From the NCBI RefSeq assembly GCF_932294415.1, contig NC_065539.1:48026501-48090500 (forward strand): DNA of 64,000 nucleotides, given 5' to 3'. Positions 37,061 through 48,816 of this stretch are shown piece after piece. The notes below the pieces were generated by a model. That model searched no databases, was not told where the DNA came from, and was given only the letters and a program-made list of their open reading frames with translations. This DNA comes from Quercus robur. Its lineage: Eukaryota > Streptophyta > Magnoliopsida > Fagales > Fagaceae. Each line of letters opens with the position of its first letter. Positions within the stretch are counted from its first letter, which is position 1. Position numbers and translations under genes: made by a program.

Positions 37061-39326
37061 TTTTTTTTATTTACATGTTCAAGATTGGTTCTCTTTTCCT
37101 TCTCAAAAAAGAAGAAGAAAAGTTTGGTTCTCTTTTTTGTTAAACAAACTCAAGTTATTTCTTAAATTACTTAATTTCCCATTTGATAAAACCATGACTA
37201 AATTTTTTTACTAATTCACAAATGTATGAACCTTTACCACAGATGGATAGTTATATTATCAACAAATTCCAAATAATAATTTGATTTTATGCGAACTCAT
37301 TTACAAACTTACACATTCTAATCTCAAGTATGTCTAAGTATAATTCTATACAACGACGACACAACAACAACAACAACATTATTATTATCGAGTTTCAATG
37401 TTTACGAGCTTGTTCTCGAATACATTATAATATTTGAGCTTACTTATTTAACAGTCTAGTTTAAACTTAGGCTTGGACTTGGACTTGAACTTCACTTATT
37501 TGTTACATAAATTAATATAAACAAACATTTCTAAGAAGTCAAACTCAAATTATTTATAAACAACTTGATTTATTTTCACACTTATTTAAAATGGATAGAT
37601 AATAGGAATTCTAGAGGATACTCATTAATTGCTCGAACTTTATATTACTTTTTTTTTTTTTTTTTTTGAGGGAACAAACTTTATATTACTTCAGAACATT
37701 AGTAATATAATACCCATTCGGCTAATTTCATTAATATTTGAAAGCCCAATCCAAAAGAAAAAGACCAGTATTGGGCTAGTATGTAGCTAGACCAATTTAA
37801 ATTTTAGCTTAATTTTATAATTAGGCCGATGCAAATAGTGGTTGAAAGTTGTTGTGGCTATGATGTTAAGCACGTGCTTCTCTTGGAACTCTACGAGAGG
37901 ACACCTGTAACTTGGTTTCCACATGGGTGTTTTATGTCATACATTGCGAGCAGAACCTACCATGGCATTTCACACGCTGCACCACACATGTTTCACATTT
38001 CCTTGCAATGTGAAACACCAACACCATTCTGCCAAGGCCGGCTGAACAGTAAAAACAATAGATGCAGTCGCCCTCAAATAAAAAAAAGCTCCTAAATTTT
38101 AATCAATAGTGTTATTTATAATTAATAAATAAAATAATATTTTTTTTATCAAATGAAAAACAAACAAAAAAAAAGAGAGAAAAATGTTATGTTCACAATA
38201 TTTTTCACAATACTTTTACAACAAATGCTAAATAATAGGTTGTTATAACTTGTTATTGACAGCAAAAAAAAATAATTATAGTGATGTTTTCAAATAGAAA
38301 ACAAAAAGCAACTTAAAATCTAGGATTTATTGTGAAAAATATTGTGAATGTTGCACTTCTAAAAAATAAAACAATAATAAGAGTTGAGTTAGCAAACTTT
38401 TACTAATTTTCATCTAAGTCTACCATTAACCCCACTCTTTTACTTACCATTATCAATCTGCTACATCAACAAGTATGAAAAGTTTTGTCAAATTTTTTGT
38501 GTCTATAAAATTTCTAAATTTCTAAATAAAAAATTATATGTTGTTCATGTTAATTAGTAGTAATTTTACATCTAAAACAATATAATAAATTTTCGTCTTA
38601 GGCCCCTAAATGCATCAAGCTGTCCCTGCATTCTGCATAAACCTACAAATAAAAGATCTATTAACTGACTTCAACATCTCATCATGGAAAAGGTAAGCAT
38701 ATAAATTTTTTTTAGAGGTCCACTTGTCCAAACAAGAGCCCAGAAGACCTATAAAATGTAAACACTCAATCGGAGAGCACCAGTGTAATGCTGAAGTAAA
38801 TTCCTTCTATGCTTAAGTCAAAACTCCGTAAGGAATAAAGATGTGAAGAAAACGATGAGTTTTATGGTGTTTTCTCTTATATTTTAGGGACTGTGCGGAT
38901 TGTTGCTTATATAGAGGTCTCTTAAGGCCACTCATTTGACAAATTATACAATTCTCATTTCACTAAAAAACTCTCATCTTTCTAAAATTGCTAAGTTAGC
39001 TTATGAAAAAAAAGTTTGACTAACTCAATAATTTTAAACAAGTGTAAGTCTTGTAGTGAAATGATAGACAGATGACGTGATCCACTATGAGTATCGAATA
39101 ATATCTCCACTCCTTCCTTTATTCTTTTTCATTATCTTTTGTCTTGGAATAATGAGAACTATGACATTTATGGGGAGCACAAATCTAGTGATTTAGGCCA
39201 ATAATTGAAGGGTTAATGCCTGATGGGCTAGAATTTCAGATCTTAATTTAGGAGAGTGTATCTTTCTGTATTGAGGTTTGGTTTAAATGACATCATCTAT
39301 TAGGTCTTCAATTGATGAACCATTGT
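37061..39326. other. Gene-free AT-rich region
   Basis: Low-complexity AT DNA with a T-run (37650-37668) and one fold-back MITE (38177-38361). A somewhat GC-richer patch at 37829-38095 holds an 88-codon ORF without recognisable motifs. No gene was called. Confidence 0.6.
38177..38361. mobile_element. Fold-back MITE, FB1 copy
   Basis: The left arm aatgttatgttcacaatatt pairs with the right arm aaaatattgtgaatgttgca. Inner arms caacaaatgctaaataatag and tctaggatttattgtg align with other FB1 copies. Confidence 0.7.
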
Positions 39327-39726
39327 TTACTTGCAATTAGAGGGTTGTCCATTTTGCCTTGTGCTGTGAGCGAGCATATTGACCATAGTTGGAAGAGCTA
39401 CTTTCATCCCATAAGATACCTTCTCCATTAACAATCGAGTGCAATCCTTGAAAATACGACTCTTTCTTATGAAGCTAAATTCCCCAAAGTGAGTTTCCTT
39501 GATCAATGAATGAGTTATGGTGAATCTCCATTTCCACCCAAAAGAAAAGGCAAAAACCTTGAAACACTCCAATCATGGCATGGGAGGATCTATTGGGAAA
39601 TTTGACAAACTTCAAAGTAAGGCACCTCTCATTAATGTCTAATTCCAAAGCAATAAGTCTGTATGGACAGAAAACTTCATCGAAATTTTCACAATTTTTT
39701 TTTTTTTTTTGGGTGGATGGGTCCAA
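39327..39726 (-). pseudogene. Decayed coding-like region of unknown identity
   Basis: Two overlapping minus-strand frames (39726-39475 and 39572-39327, shifted by one base) have protein-like composition: CENFDEVFCPYRLIALELD, then LKFVKFPNRSSHAMIG in one; HFGEFSFIRKSRIFKDC and SYGMKVALPTMVNMLAH in the other. This looks like one coding sequence with a frameshift in the overlap. I do not recognise the protein. A retroelement fragment is the simplest guess. Confidence 0.35.
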
Positions 39727-41049
39727 GTAAAAGTTGATGACAATATGACACCCTATGTGAAAGAGTGAAAATTTCGGTCTATATAGCAGCTCTCTTTACA
39801 TAGTGCATTTGTAAATGAAATATATAATATTCTAAATCCATTTATTATATACTCTGTTTATCACCACGTCGAAAGGAAAGCATGTTGGCGTCATAACCTT
39901 TGGCTGAGCAAACTTATCGGATATATTATAGGGTAAAGTTGTAGATTTTTAGAAATATTAAGGTATTATTTACAATATTTTGCTTTTTTTGGGGGCTAAA
40001 CTGCAAACGGGTGAAACTACACCCCTAAAGTTTTTTTTTTTTATTTTTTTTTAATTTCATTATTATTTTTATTTAGTTCATTGTAATTTTAGATTTTAGA
40101 AATTTCATTTTGATTTTTTAAAGTTTTTTTAGGCTAAAAAATGACGTGGCATAATGAAAATGATGTAATATCATTTTATTAGATGAATTAAATTTACATG
40201 ACAAGTTTGTGTGATATTTAACTGAAAATATGGACAAAACGGCTACTTATGCAAATAAAATATAACTTTTACATAGTAAAATTCAAATTTTGAAATTTAA
40301 TAGTATAAAATCTAAAGACCTCAAGTTTTAGGGGTGTGTTTGGCATTTTAACATTTATTTTTTTAGCATTTTTGTTGTCAACAACAACAATAAAACTAAG
40401 CAAATAACTCACCCTGGCACAATTATAATTTTTCAAGAGTCATCATTTTCCACTGGAGAGGGAAAAAAAGATCAATGGTTACATGACTTAAAGAAAATAT
40501 ATGTAAAATAATTTACATTTTCCCCCAAAATTACAAAAAATTGTACGAATAATTCAAAATAAAAAAGATACGTAGTTTTTGGTTTTTACATTTCAAAAGA
40601 TCTCAAAATTTGATTGATATTAGGATTTTTCACCAACTGATTCGCGAATCGCATCATTGGTCATTTGATGGTCAAAAGATTTTTTAATCCACAAAAATTA
40701 ATGGAATTTAGTGTCATGGGCAAAATTGGCAATATGAAAACCTCAGGGACTTACAAAGAATAATTGAAACTTAGGGGATGTTTTTACAACTAACCAAAAT
40801 CAAATGGGGTGTTTTCACATTTAGACATTTTCTTAATTTGTATACTAAATTTCATATTGATAGAATATTATTTAATCTATAAACCCATATTTTGCATATA
40901 ATATGTGAAAATTCAAACATTTTCATAGTTGAGATTGTCACTTTCCTCTGATCATTTTAATTGTAAATTTGAATGACATAAAAAGAAAGTAGAATCTTGT
41001 CAAGATACGCTTTCCAAAAAAAAAAAAAAAAATATAAATTAAATTCAAT
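39727..41049. other. Gene-free AT-rich region
   Basis: Low-complexity DNA with T-rich runs and ACAACAACA repeats. No structure supported. Confidence 0.6.
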
Positions 41050-41231
41050 GAGTAATACTACAGACATAAACTTATTTTAAAATATTTTTACAAACTGTTA
41101 TCATGATCAACTTTTTACTAGTTCTTATCTAGGCCCACCACCAATATCACTTTTTCATTTATTAATAACCATTCATCACATCAACAGTTTGTAAAGAAAT
41201 TTATAAAAAGTTTGTAACTCTAGCATTTTTC
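41050..41231. mobile_element. Fold-back MITE related to FB1, with target duplication
   Basis: Termini gagtaatactacagacataa and the inverse of the right end (gaaaaatgctagagttacaa) pair imperfectly. The inner arms tttttacaaactgtt and aacagtttgtaaag match well. Flanks aaattcaat (41041-41049) and gaattcaat (41232-41240) suggest a 9-bp duplication with one mismatch. Confidence 0.72.
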
Positions 41232-41769
41232 GAATTCAATATACAATAATAAAATTTAGATACAATTTCTTAAATGTTGTTAAGGACTTTCAATTAATTT
41301 CAAAAAAGAAAATGTTGTGAATGTAACTGTCGTCTTTTGATTAACCCTTGACCGGTATTTAATAAAAGGGTTAAATTTACCTTCAATATTTTTTTTTAAA
41401 AAATCTAATTTTATTTTAATGAGAAATTGTCACATCACCCACTAACTAAATAAAGTGTGGAGATTAAAACACACTATCACTTGCTATTATATATTTAAAA
41501 CAAAAAAACATATCCAGTAAAAAAAAAGAGAAAATCTATAATAAAAAAATGTGCTATTTTTTTAAAAGGACCATTGAATTTAACTAAGAAGTCAATTGGC
41601 CCTTAATTAGTGCACCTAAAAGTTGTAGGTATTGCATAATAATCTCCGCAAGCAAACGGTTGAAAAAGGCAAAAATTAAGAAAGGAGAAGCCAAACACTC
41701 CCCAATAAGAGTGTTCGATACTAACGATGCTCAACAAACCTCAACAAACAACACAGAAAAAAACGAGCT

Positions 41770-41888
41770 GGGCTTTCTATATATAACGTTGTCAAAAACC
41801 CCTCTTCTCTCACACACACACACTCAACACACAACCTTCGTGCTCTCCGTCTCTCCCAAAACCCCATTTCTCTCTCTCTCTACAACCT

Positions 41889-41931
<43 letters not shown>
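41770..41931 (+). promoter_or_regulatory. ACP core promoter and CT-rich 5' UTR
   Basis: A TATA motif (tctatatataac) at about 41776-41787 is followed by a CA/CT-rich leader. A (CT)n run of about 40 bases (41889-41930) ends immediately before the ATG at 41932. CT-rich leaders are common in strongly expressed plant genes. Here the run is a length-variable microsatellite directly abutting the start codon. Confidence 0.7.
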
Positions 41932-41933
<2 letters not shown>

Positions 41934-44727
41934 GGCCTCTGTTACAGGAACTTCGATTTCCATGGCCTCCTTCAAGGCCAGCTTGGTAATGATATTTCGA
42001 TCTTCTTTTTTGTTATTTGTTTTTCTTTTATAATTCAATCAGTGAATCGTTGTTTTCAGATTTATGATTTTTTTTTAATTGTTTGATATTTGTTTTATAA
42101 TCATACTGTGGTTCTGCTTAGTGATTCAGATCTTCGTTTTATAAGCTCTATTTTCCTTTTTAATTGAAGGAAAACTAGAAATGTTTGATATTGATCTTGA
42201 ATTTTAAAGTGGGTTATGTATTTGTGGTTGTTGCAATTTGTGTTATTGGATCGGTTTCTTCAATATTGATGTTTATAATTTGCATCTTATAACTAAGGAA
42301 TGATTAAATTTCAATTAAGTTCTTGTTTACTGGCTATTATTTTAATTTATGTGACTAAGATTCTGATATGTTGTGTATGATTAAAAGTATCAATGATTTA
42401 TGAGACAAATATTTTTACTTTATATTCTACCAAAGAAAATTTTGTAGTCGGTAAAATATACAGGACCGTTTTTAGTCTCTCTCTAACTCTTTGTTTTCTG
42501 TTGATGTTATTCAGAGTTTGGACTTTGAATTATTTAATTTCGAACATAACTATTTCATTGGTCAACCCGTAAATTCTCTTGTGGTCAAACAAAGGACCTG
42601 GTTTCGAATCACACCTATCCCAAAAATCAATTGGCGTTTTGGCCTAATACTAAAGAGGAATTATCATGGAGTGAATATATATATATATATATATATATAA
42701 TTTTGAATGTTCATAGCATGCCATGTATTAAGGAGACCCATTTGCGTGATCAGCCTGATTTGATGGTACTAGAAAATCCCATTTTATGGTTGGCGGATAT
42801 GGCTTTAGACTGTTTGGAGATAAGACCATTCAAATTAGATGTTTAGTAGATTAATTGATGCTTGTTGTGTAAAAATAGAGAGATTAAGCCAATTTTTTTA
42901 CTTTAATCTAAACAAATATTGTCAGTTGCCAGAACTGATGACTGGATTTTACTTTTCAAATTGTTGAAAATATATGAGGATAATCATTTTTTCTTTAATA
43001 AAAATTCTTTCCATTTTTGGTCTTAATTCAGTTATTGTGGTTGATTGGCTAACCAGGCACCAAGCAGCAGGACCTCTAATCTGAAATCAGTTTCCTTTCC
43101 TATTAGTGGGAAAAGCTTCACAACTCTTAGGATGCAGCCAGCACGTTTCCGTATTTCTTGTGCGGTAATTTCTTCACTATTCCAGAACATATCAAATTTA
43201 TCAATATTTTGACCTTTCAACACTCATGGTATATTGTTCTTTGCATTCTAGATATGTTCACTAGCATTGTATTAACTGATTCATCATTTGTTTGTCAAAC
43301 AAAAGCCTATCATAACCTTGACGAGGTTAACCTTACGAGTCCAGTGGCAGTCAGTCAGAAAGTTTTCCTAAATATCTAAAATGTATCATGAACAATGTGC
43401 TACATGTGATTGTCAGGGTTGTTCATAAGTGGGTGTTTCTCTCCTGACCTATTGTATAAGCTGCTTTTGTCTTTGGGTTATCCATGTGAACATTTGTTTT
43501 CTTTGGACATACTATGTGGTTTTAAATAATGAAACTAGTACATATATATATAGATTTCAAGCATAGTGTTTGTATGTTGATGTAACCAGCAACAAGAATG
43601 CTAATGCTCCTGTGCAGGCCAAACCAGAGACAGTGACAAAGGTGTGTGAAATTGTGAAGAAGCAGCTAGCTCTACCTGATGATTCCGCAGTCACTGGAGA
43701 GTCAAAATTTGCTGCCCTTGGAGCTGATTCTCTTGACACGGTACCCTAATATCTACCCAAGAAACATCTGTTATATTTGCCTGTACATATTGTTTTGTTC
43801 TGATGCAACTCTTAATTAAAGGCCCATTGTTTATTTTGTTACTGTACAACCATCAAGCAACTTTGATATTGCTGTTGTACTTGTTTGGAAAGGTAATGCT
43901 TGAATATATCTGAAATGAGAGGGAAATCAAGGCTCTGTTTGGTAGAGTAGTTAAACAACACATTTTCAGTTTTAAACAATAGTACACACTTTTTCACCCA
44001 CACGTATTTCAAAAAACTACAAACAACATTACTCAAACTCCTCTACCAAATGGGCCCCAAATTCTTTGAATGTAGATGTGTTCCCTTAACCTTTTAACTT
44101 GTACCTTCTCCAAGAATAACAATAAGTCAATAATTTGCTTCAGCTTATTTCTACTATTTTGTTTATCTTGCTGAGGCATTTTACATTTAACTTCACATGC
44201 TGCCTTAAAGAAAGCAATATACATGGAGTTATCATTGATAATGATTGATTCTTTATCAAACTGTATTTATTGTCTTCCTTCTGAATCGATTTCCTGATAA
44301 AATGCACTCAATCTCTATAGCCAATATTGTGCCACTACTTATTTTATTGCTTGACCTCACTGAAGAATATGTAACAATAAAAAAAAAATCCTTATACTTT
44401 ATTCCACTACCAATCAGCATACATCTCATGAGAATGGTGGTATAAAAATGAAGTGACATCCAATATAAGAGGAAACTAGAATGAAAAGAGTGGGTTGGGT
44501 GGGGGGTTCTTGATTTAATGAATCATGTGATTTTAATACATGTGGATGGTCTTATTCATTGTAAGTCTTAACTCATGAAAATACCTCTTTCCGAACAGGT
44601 TGAGATTGTGATGGGACTTGAGGAGGAGTTTGGGATCAGTGTGGAAGAAGATAGTGCACAGAGCATTGCCACTGTTCAAGATGCAGCAGATCTGATTGAG
44701 AAGCTCATTGAGAATAAGGGTGCTTAA
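41932..44727 (+). CDS. Plastid acyl carrier protein (type II fatty acid synthase), 4 exons, 137 aa
   Basis: Exons 41932-41985, 43057-43164, 43618-43740 and 44599-44727, all GT..AG with phase-0 junctions. ACP carries growing acyl chains on a 4'-phosphopantetheine arm in plastid fatty acid synthesis. Residues 1 to about 54 form a Ser/Thr/Lys/Arg-rich, acid-poor plastid transit peptide ([18 protein letters not shown] start) with cleavage expected near RISCAAKPET. The mature domain contains the attachment motif [12 protein letters not shown], with Ser about 92, and ends EKLIENKGA. Length fits plant plastid ACPs (about 130-140 aa). Intron 1 contains a SINE fragment and intron 3 an inverted-repeat MITE. 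The stop codon lies inside a short tandem duplication. No lesions. Confidence 0.96.
42555..42673 (+). mobile_element. SINE S1 fragment in ACP intron 1
   Basis: It contains a B-box-like ctggtttcgaatcac and a body (atcaattggcgttttggcct, then gaattatcatggag) that aligns with the full-length S1 SINE at 36204. It is followed by an (AT)n run. Confidence 0.65.
43928..44058. mobile_element. Inverted-repeat MITE in ACP intron 3
   Basis: Termini ggctctgtttggtagagtag and the inverse of the right end (ggcccatttggtagaggag) pair over about 22 bp. The interior is short and non-coding. hAT-like by terminus. The 8-bp duplication was not clear. Confidence 0.65.
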
Positions 44728-44779
44728 AATAGTTTGAGAGAGATCATTGAGAAGGTTGCTTAAAATAGTTTGAGAGAAT
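44704..44779 (+). repeat. 38-bp imperfect tandem duplication spanning the ACP stop codon
   Basis: Unit 1 (44704-44741) holds cattgagaataagggtgctt plus aaaatagtttgagaga. Unit 2 (44742-44779) repeats it as cattgagaaggttgctt plus aaaatagtttgagaga. Unit 1 supplies the last codons and the TAA. Unit 2 is in the 3' UTR. Confidence 0.85.
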
Positions 44780-46175
44780 GTCAGACATTTTTCTATATTA
44801 GTCTATCTAGAGTTTTATATTTCATGCAGTTCTTTTAAACTCAGTTTGCATGTCTTGCTCGTGGAGCTTGTAGCGTTCCAAAAGAACTCACCTGGGACTC
44901 TTATGTCCCTCACTTTTTTTATTTGTCTAGAACTTTGATGCCTCCGTTTCATATCTTGCTTGGGTATGTCTTCTCTCTCTCTCTCTCTCTCATTTTGGTC
45001 CAAAGGTTGGGATTCCTAGCTTTCTGTCCATAAATTACTTATCTAGATATATAGTATGGATTTAGTGCCCGCTATAGGAAATATAGCCTCTGATATAGAG
45101 CTTTAAAGACTCGAGTTCTTTATAGCACGTTTGGATAGTAGGATTTTTTTTTTTTTTTTTTTTAATGAAAAAAAAAAATTCAAGGACTTGAATTTGGATT
45201 TGCCACTTTTATCCAAAATCAATGGATTTGAAATCAAAACATTTCAAAACTATTGATTTAAAATTCAAATTCAAATGCAACGTTAGTGTTTGGCAATATC
45301 TACTAAAATAGCTTTTAAAGTACTCTTTTGGGCAATTTCTACCGAAAGAGCTTTCAAAGGGAAAAGTACTCTTTTTGGAAGTGAGTGAGTTAGGCGGCCT
45401 TTGGGAAAAAGTACTCTTTTTGGATCAAAGCAACCAAGAACATTAGCCAAGCCAATGGGTAACTCTATGAGTAGGTCTACTTGCCCAAACTAGACTACAT
45501 TAATCTAGGTTCAATGTAAGACGCTTCTATGTTATCCACTTATCCATAATAGTTTCTACTTTCTACTTCCTAGGAAGATTCGAGTGACCATTTAGATCTT
45601 CCATATAAATAATGGAGTCAGGTGTTGAAGGTAGGATTTTGATATCAGGTATTGGCATAGGGCGTGGATACTAAATTGCATGGCAAGAGCTATTGGGATT
45701 TGGGGTTTGCCTTTCTTCCTTATCATTTGATTACCTCTCTCGAAGCCTAATCCTTCTCACATTTTTTAAATCCCATCATTTATAGATAGTTTAAAATTAA
45801 ACCTTATAATTTAGGATTTCAAATTAAACCCTAAAATTTTAAATCTACTCTGATTCAAACTTTCTCTTTATCTCTTGTCCTGTTACCAATAGAAGGAGTT
45901 GGAGTTTGACTCAAAATGACTTAAAAGTTCAGAATTTAATTTGTAAATTTAAAAACTTTAGGTTTAAATTGCAATTTCCTGACCCCCCCCCCCCCCCCCC
46001 CCGCTTTTTTTTTTTTTTTTTTTCACTTTTTAAATAAAATGAAAAGTTCACCTTCTAAGAATTTCTTTGTCATTAGTATGAAACTTTTCACTCACATTTT
46101 CAAGCATGGTAGCAAGCATGCATAACTATGTACAAGTGAGATTTAAAAAAAAAAAAAAAAACTATGTACAAGTGA

Positions 46176-46231
<56 letters not shown>

Positions 46232-46708
46232 CCATTCCAATTGAGATCTTTGAGTGCTAATCAAGTGCAGTGCCAGTAGGCGGAGAACGTTGGCAATAAA
46301 AGCCCATGTTGCTATATACCAATTTTGAAGCTATGGCTCGCATAAAATATCTAGTTTGGGCCCATGCTAAATAATATGGTATTTTACATAAGTTTTTTCT
46401 TTGATAATTTTGACAGAGTTGCAACCAATTATAACTTAATAAGTTAGGGCTTAAATTATCCAACATGTCAATCAATATGATTTAAATAAAATTCTGATTG
46501 CCGAGCCTTGTTACGTAGGGTTGTACCAAGTGGGGTATTAAAGTAGTTGGATTTATGTGATGAGCTTCGATGTAGTTGGCTTTTGAAGGAAGATATTCTA
46601 TTAAACACCAGAAGATATTCTGTTAAACACTCCATGCATACGGGATCCAAACTAAATTCTCATATCTCTTTCTTTCACCTTCCCCTATGCATGTGCCTGG
46701 CCCATTTT
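44780..46708. other. Gene-free region after ACP
   Basis: The ACP 3' UTR region contains a (CT)n run at about 44971-44990. Then AT-rich DNA with T-run (45146-45163), poly-C/poly-T (45982-46023), and a (CT)n(TA)n compound microsatellite (46181-46231). No gene was seen. Confidence 0.65.
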
Positions 46709-46879
46709 CTCCTACACATGGGCGGCGCTACAGCCAGCCCAAGGGGTTCATTTGAACCCCTGACTTGGCCCAAAAAAAAAAAAAAAATTATATGTAAATT
46801 TTTTTTTACCCCTAAATAAAAAATTTGAACACCTTGAATCTAAATTTTGTTTAAACCCAGCTACAATAAGTTTAAATAT

Positions 46880-47310
46880 AATTATCTTAGTTCAACTTTC
46901 ACAATAATTTTACAATAATGGTTTAGTGGTACTCCCTTCATCCCAATTTATTTATCCCGTTTCAAAAATTCAACTTTTTAAGGGAACATTATTTATTATG
47001 TATTCTATTGTATAAAAATGTGTAAGTTTTCAAATCTATCCTTAAATAAATTTATCAAAAATGGTTTTGGAAATAAAGTAGGGGCATAATAGTAACAATA
47101 ATTAATTAATGGTTTTTAATTTTAGAAATAAGACAATAATTTAGGACATCCCAAAATGGAATAGATGACAAACAAATTGGGACGGAGAGTATGTTGTAAT
47201 TGGTTTTTATCTAGACTCACAACTGACATCAATTTTTTACATACCTTTAACGACTTACCACCTAGATTTTATTATGAAAGTATTGTGTCAATTCTTCGTT
47301 AAACAATATA
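46880..47310. mobile_element. FB1-like fold-back MITE split by a Stowaway insertion
   Basis: The left half (tttcacaataattttacaat, then ggtttagtgg) and right half (cgacttaccacctagatttt, then attatgaaagtattgtgtca) are the two arms of an FB1-type element. They are separated by the 258-bp Stowaway at 46932-47189. Confidence 0.65.
46932..47189. mobile_element. Stowaway MITE (Tc1/mariner-type)
   Basis: The left end CTCCCTTCATCCCAATTTAT and the inverse of the right end (CTCTCCGTCCCAATTTGTTT) match the Stowaway consensus start CTCCCTCCGTCCC. The TA target duplication is at 46930-46931 and 47190-47191. Length 258 bp, non-coding. Confidence 0.9.
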
Positions 47311-48159
47311 AATAAATAAACCTTCTCTCCGAACTATTCCTAACTCCGACACTATTGACTTCCCTAGAAAAGAATTCTTGGAGTCGCCACTACTCCTACA
47401 TTACATTCTAGCCCAATAAATTTCCCTTGCTTATAAATTAATAAGGACTTTCTTTCCTTATTTGTGTGCGATTACAAATTTGATAACACACTAACTACTC
47501 AATTACTCCATTAAACTCTCGTATCTTTTTCAATAAATTTAATTATCAACTTATTATTTATTTCATAAAAAAACTTATTATTTATTAAAATATTAAAATA
47601 TCAATCCTCCAACAATAAGACTATGCATATGCATTATTTAAACAATCATACGATTCACTTAAAAATGCGTGGGAATAATTTACATATAAATGGTCTCTTT
47701 AATCGCTACATAATATAACCTCCACTTCAGTTTGGAGCCAAACTTTTCTCTTCCTTAAAATGCCAATTTTTTATTATTCCTTGTCTTCTATACTCTCACA
47801 CAAAACTCTTTTTCTCCCTCACTGGCCTCCCATTTCACCCTCTCTTTCTCACACTTTCAACATTAATTTCATATATTAAAGGCCAACTGATTCTGATATG
47901 AAATTCATGTTTTACGGAGGAATTTCCAAATTTGGGAATATCGTTTTAGGAGTTTGATGAGGGAGGAAGCTGAGACTTTTGGCAGTGATTAAGAACAAAT
48001 GGAGGATTATAGAAATTAATGCAGATCCAAGCAAGCAAATCCCAAGACGAATAAGGGTGCAATGGAGTTGAAAGTATTGCTAGTGCTATGGTGGTAAAGT
48101 CATGGGAACCAAATCTTTCTTTGGATTTAGGTTTTTTTGAGAACCAAACGTTTTTTGGA

Positions 48160-48229
48160 GTAGGTGGAATTAAATTTGAGATCTCTTATTCAACCATTAG
48201 AGACTTTACTAGTTGAACTAATTGGAACT
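48160..48229 (-). mobile_element. SINE S1 fragment, minus strand
   Basis: On the minus strand it reads ttccaattagttcaactagt, then aaagtctctaatggttgaat and aagagatct. This aligns with the A-box half of the S1 SINE at 36204. Confidence 0.6.
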
Positions 48230-48343
48230 TACTAGTCTATCCACATTTAACAAGTGAAATAGGTAATATGTATGAACAATGTACACTAACAAGTGCACGC
48301 TAATAATTGCCTAGAGAATTTAGCTAAAAATTACAAGATTTTT

Positions 48344-48392
48344 ACTAAGGAGAATGTTAACAAGCACCGGAGGGTGCTTGTTAAGGTTCTCC
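48344..48392. repeat. Near-perfect 23-bp hairpin
   Basis: The arm taaggagaatgttaacaagc plus acc, a 3-base loop region (gga), and the inverse arm gggtgcttgttaaggttctc plus ctta pair with about two mismatches. A sequence with partly similar words (gttaac..gcaccg in inverse) is at about 54920-54955. Confidence 0.7.
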
Positions 48393-48816
48393 TTAGTGGG
48401 TCCCACATAAATAAAAAATTGAGTAAATTAGAGAAAAAGCATGACATGACTTGTAAGGAAAAATTGGACAAATTTGCCCTCTTAATATGGGACATAACTG
48501 GCATTGGCTGAGGGCTCTTTTTTCTTTGGACAAAATTGCCCTCTTAACACATTTCCCTCCATTTTACTTTTTATTTCCCACCAAATCTTATTTTACCAAT
48601 ATTTTACCATCCACTTTCTTTCACTTTACCAATATCAATTTCTTCCCCTTTACCAAATATCAAAGAGAAGAAAAGATGAAGAAATGTCAATAAAGGATTG
48701 AGGAATAATTAAACAAGGTATCACTATTGTATTTTAGTTTATTCATAGTTATTTTTAAAAAATAGGTTAAAATTAATATGTTGTTAATTTTTGTTTTTGA
48801 TACATGTATATTGTAG

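Larger units (their letters stand above)
46717..47392. mobile_element. Non-autonomous hAT element containing two nested MITEs
   Basis: The left end catgggcggcgcta and the inverse of the right end (tagtggcgactcca) resemble the CAGTGGCGGAGC termini of the hAT element at 12763. Flanks are a perfect 8-bp duplication CTCCTACA (46709-46716 and 47393-47400). A fold-back MITE and, inside that, a Stowaway MITE are nested in it. Confidence 0.82.

Noticed and set aside
37829-38095. 88-codon ORF in a GC-richer patch
   Set aside because: No recognisable domain, splice pattern or promoter. Not supportable as a gene.
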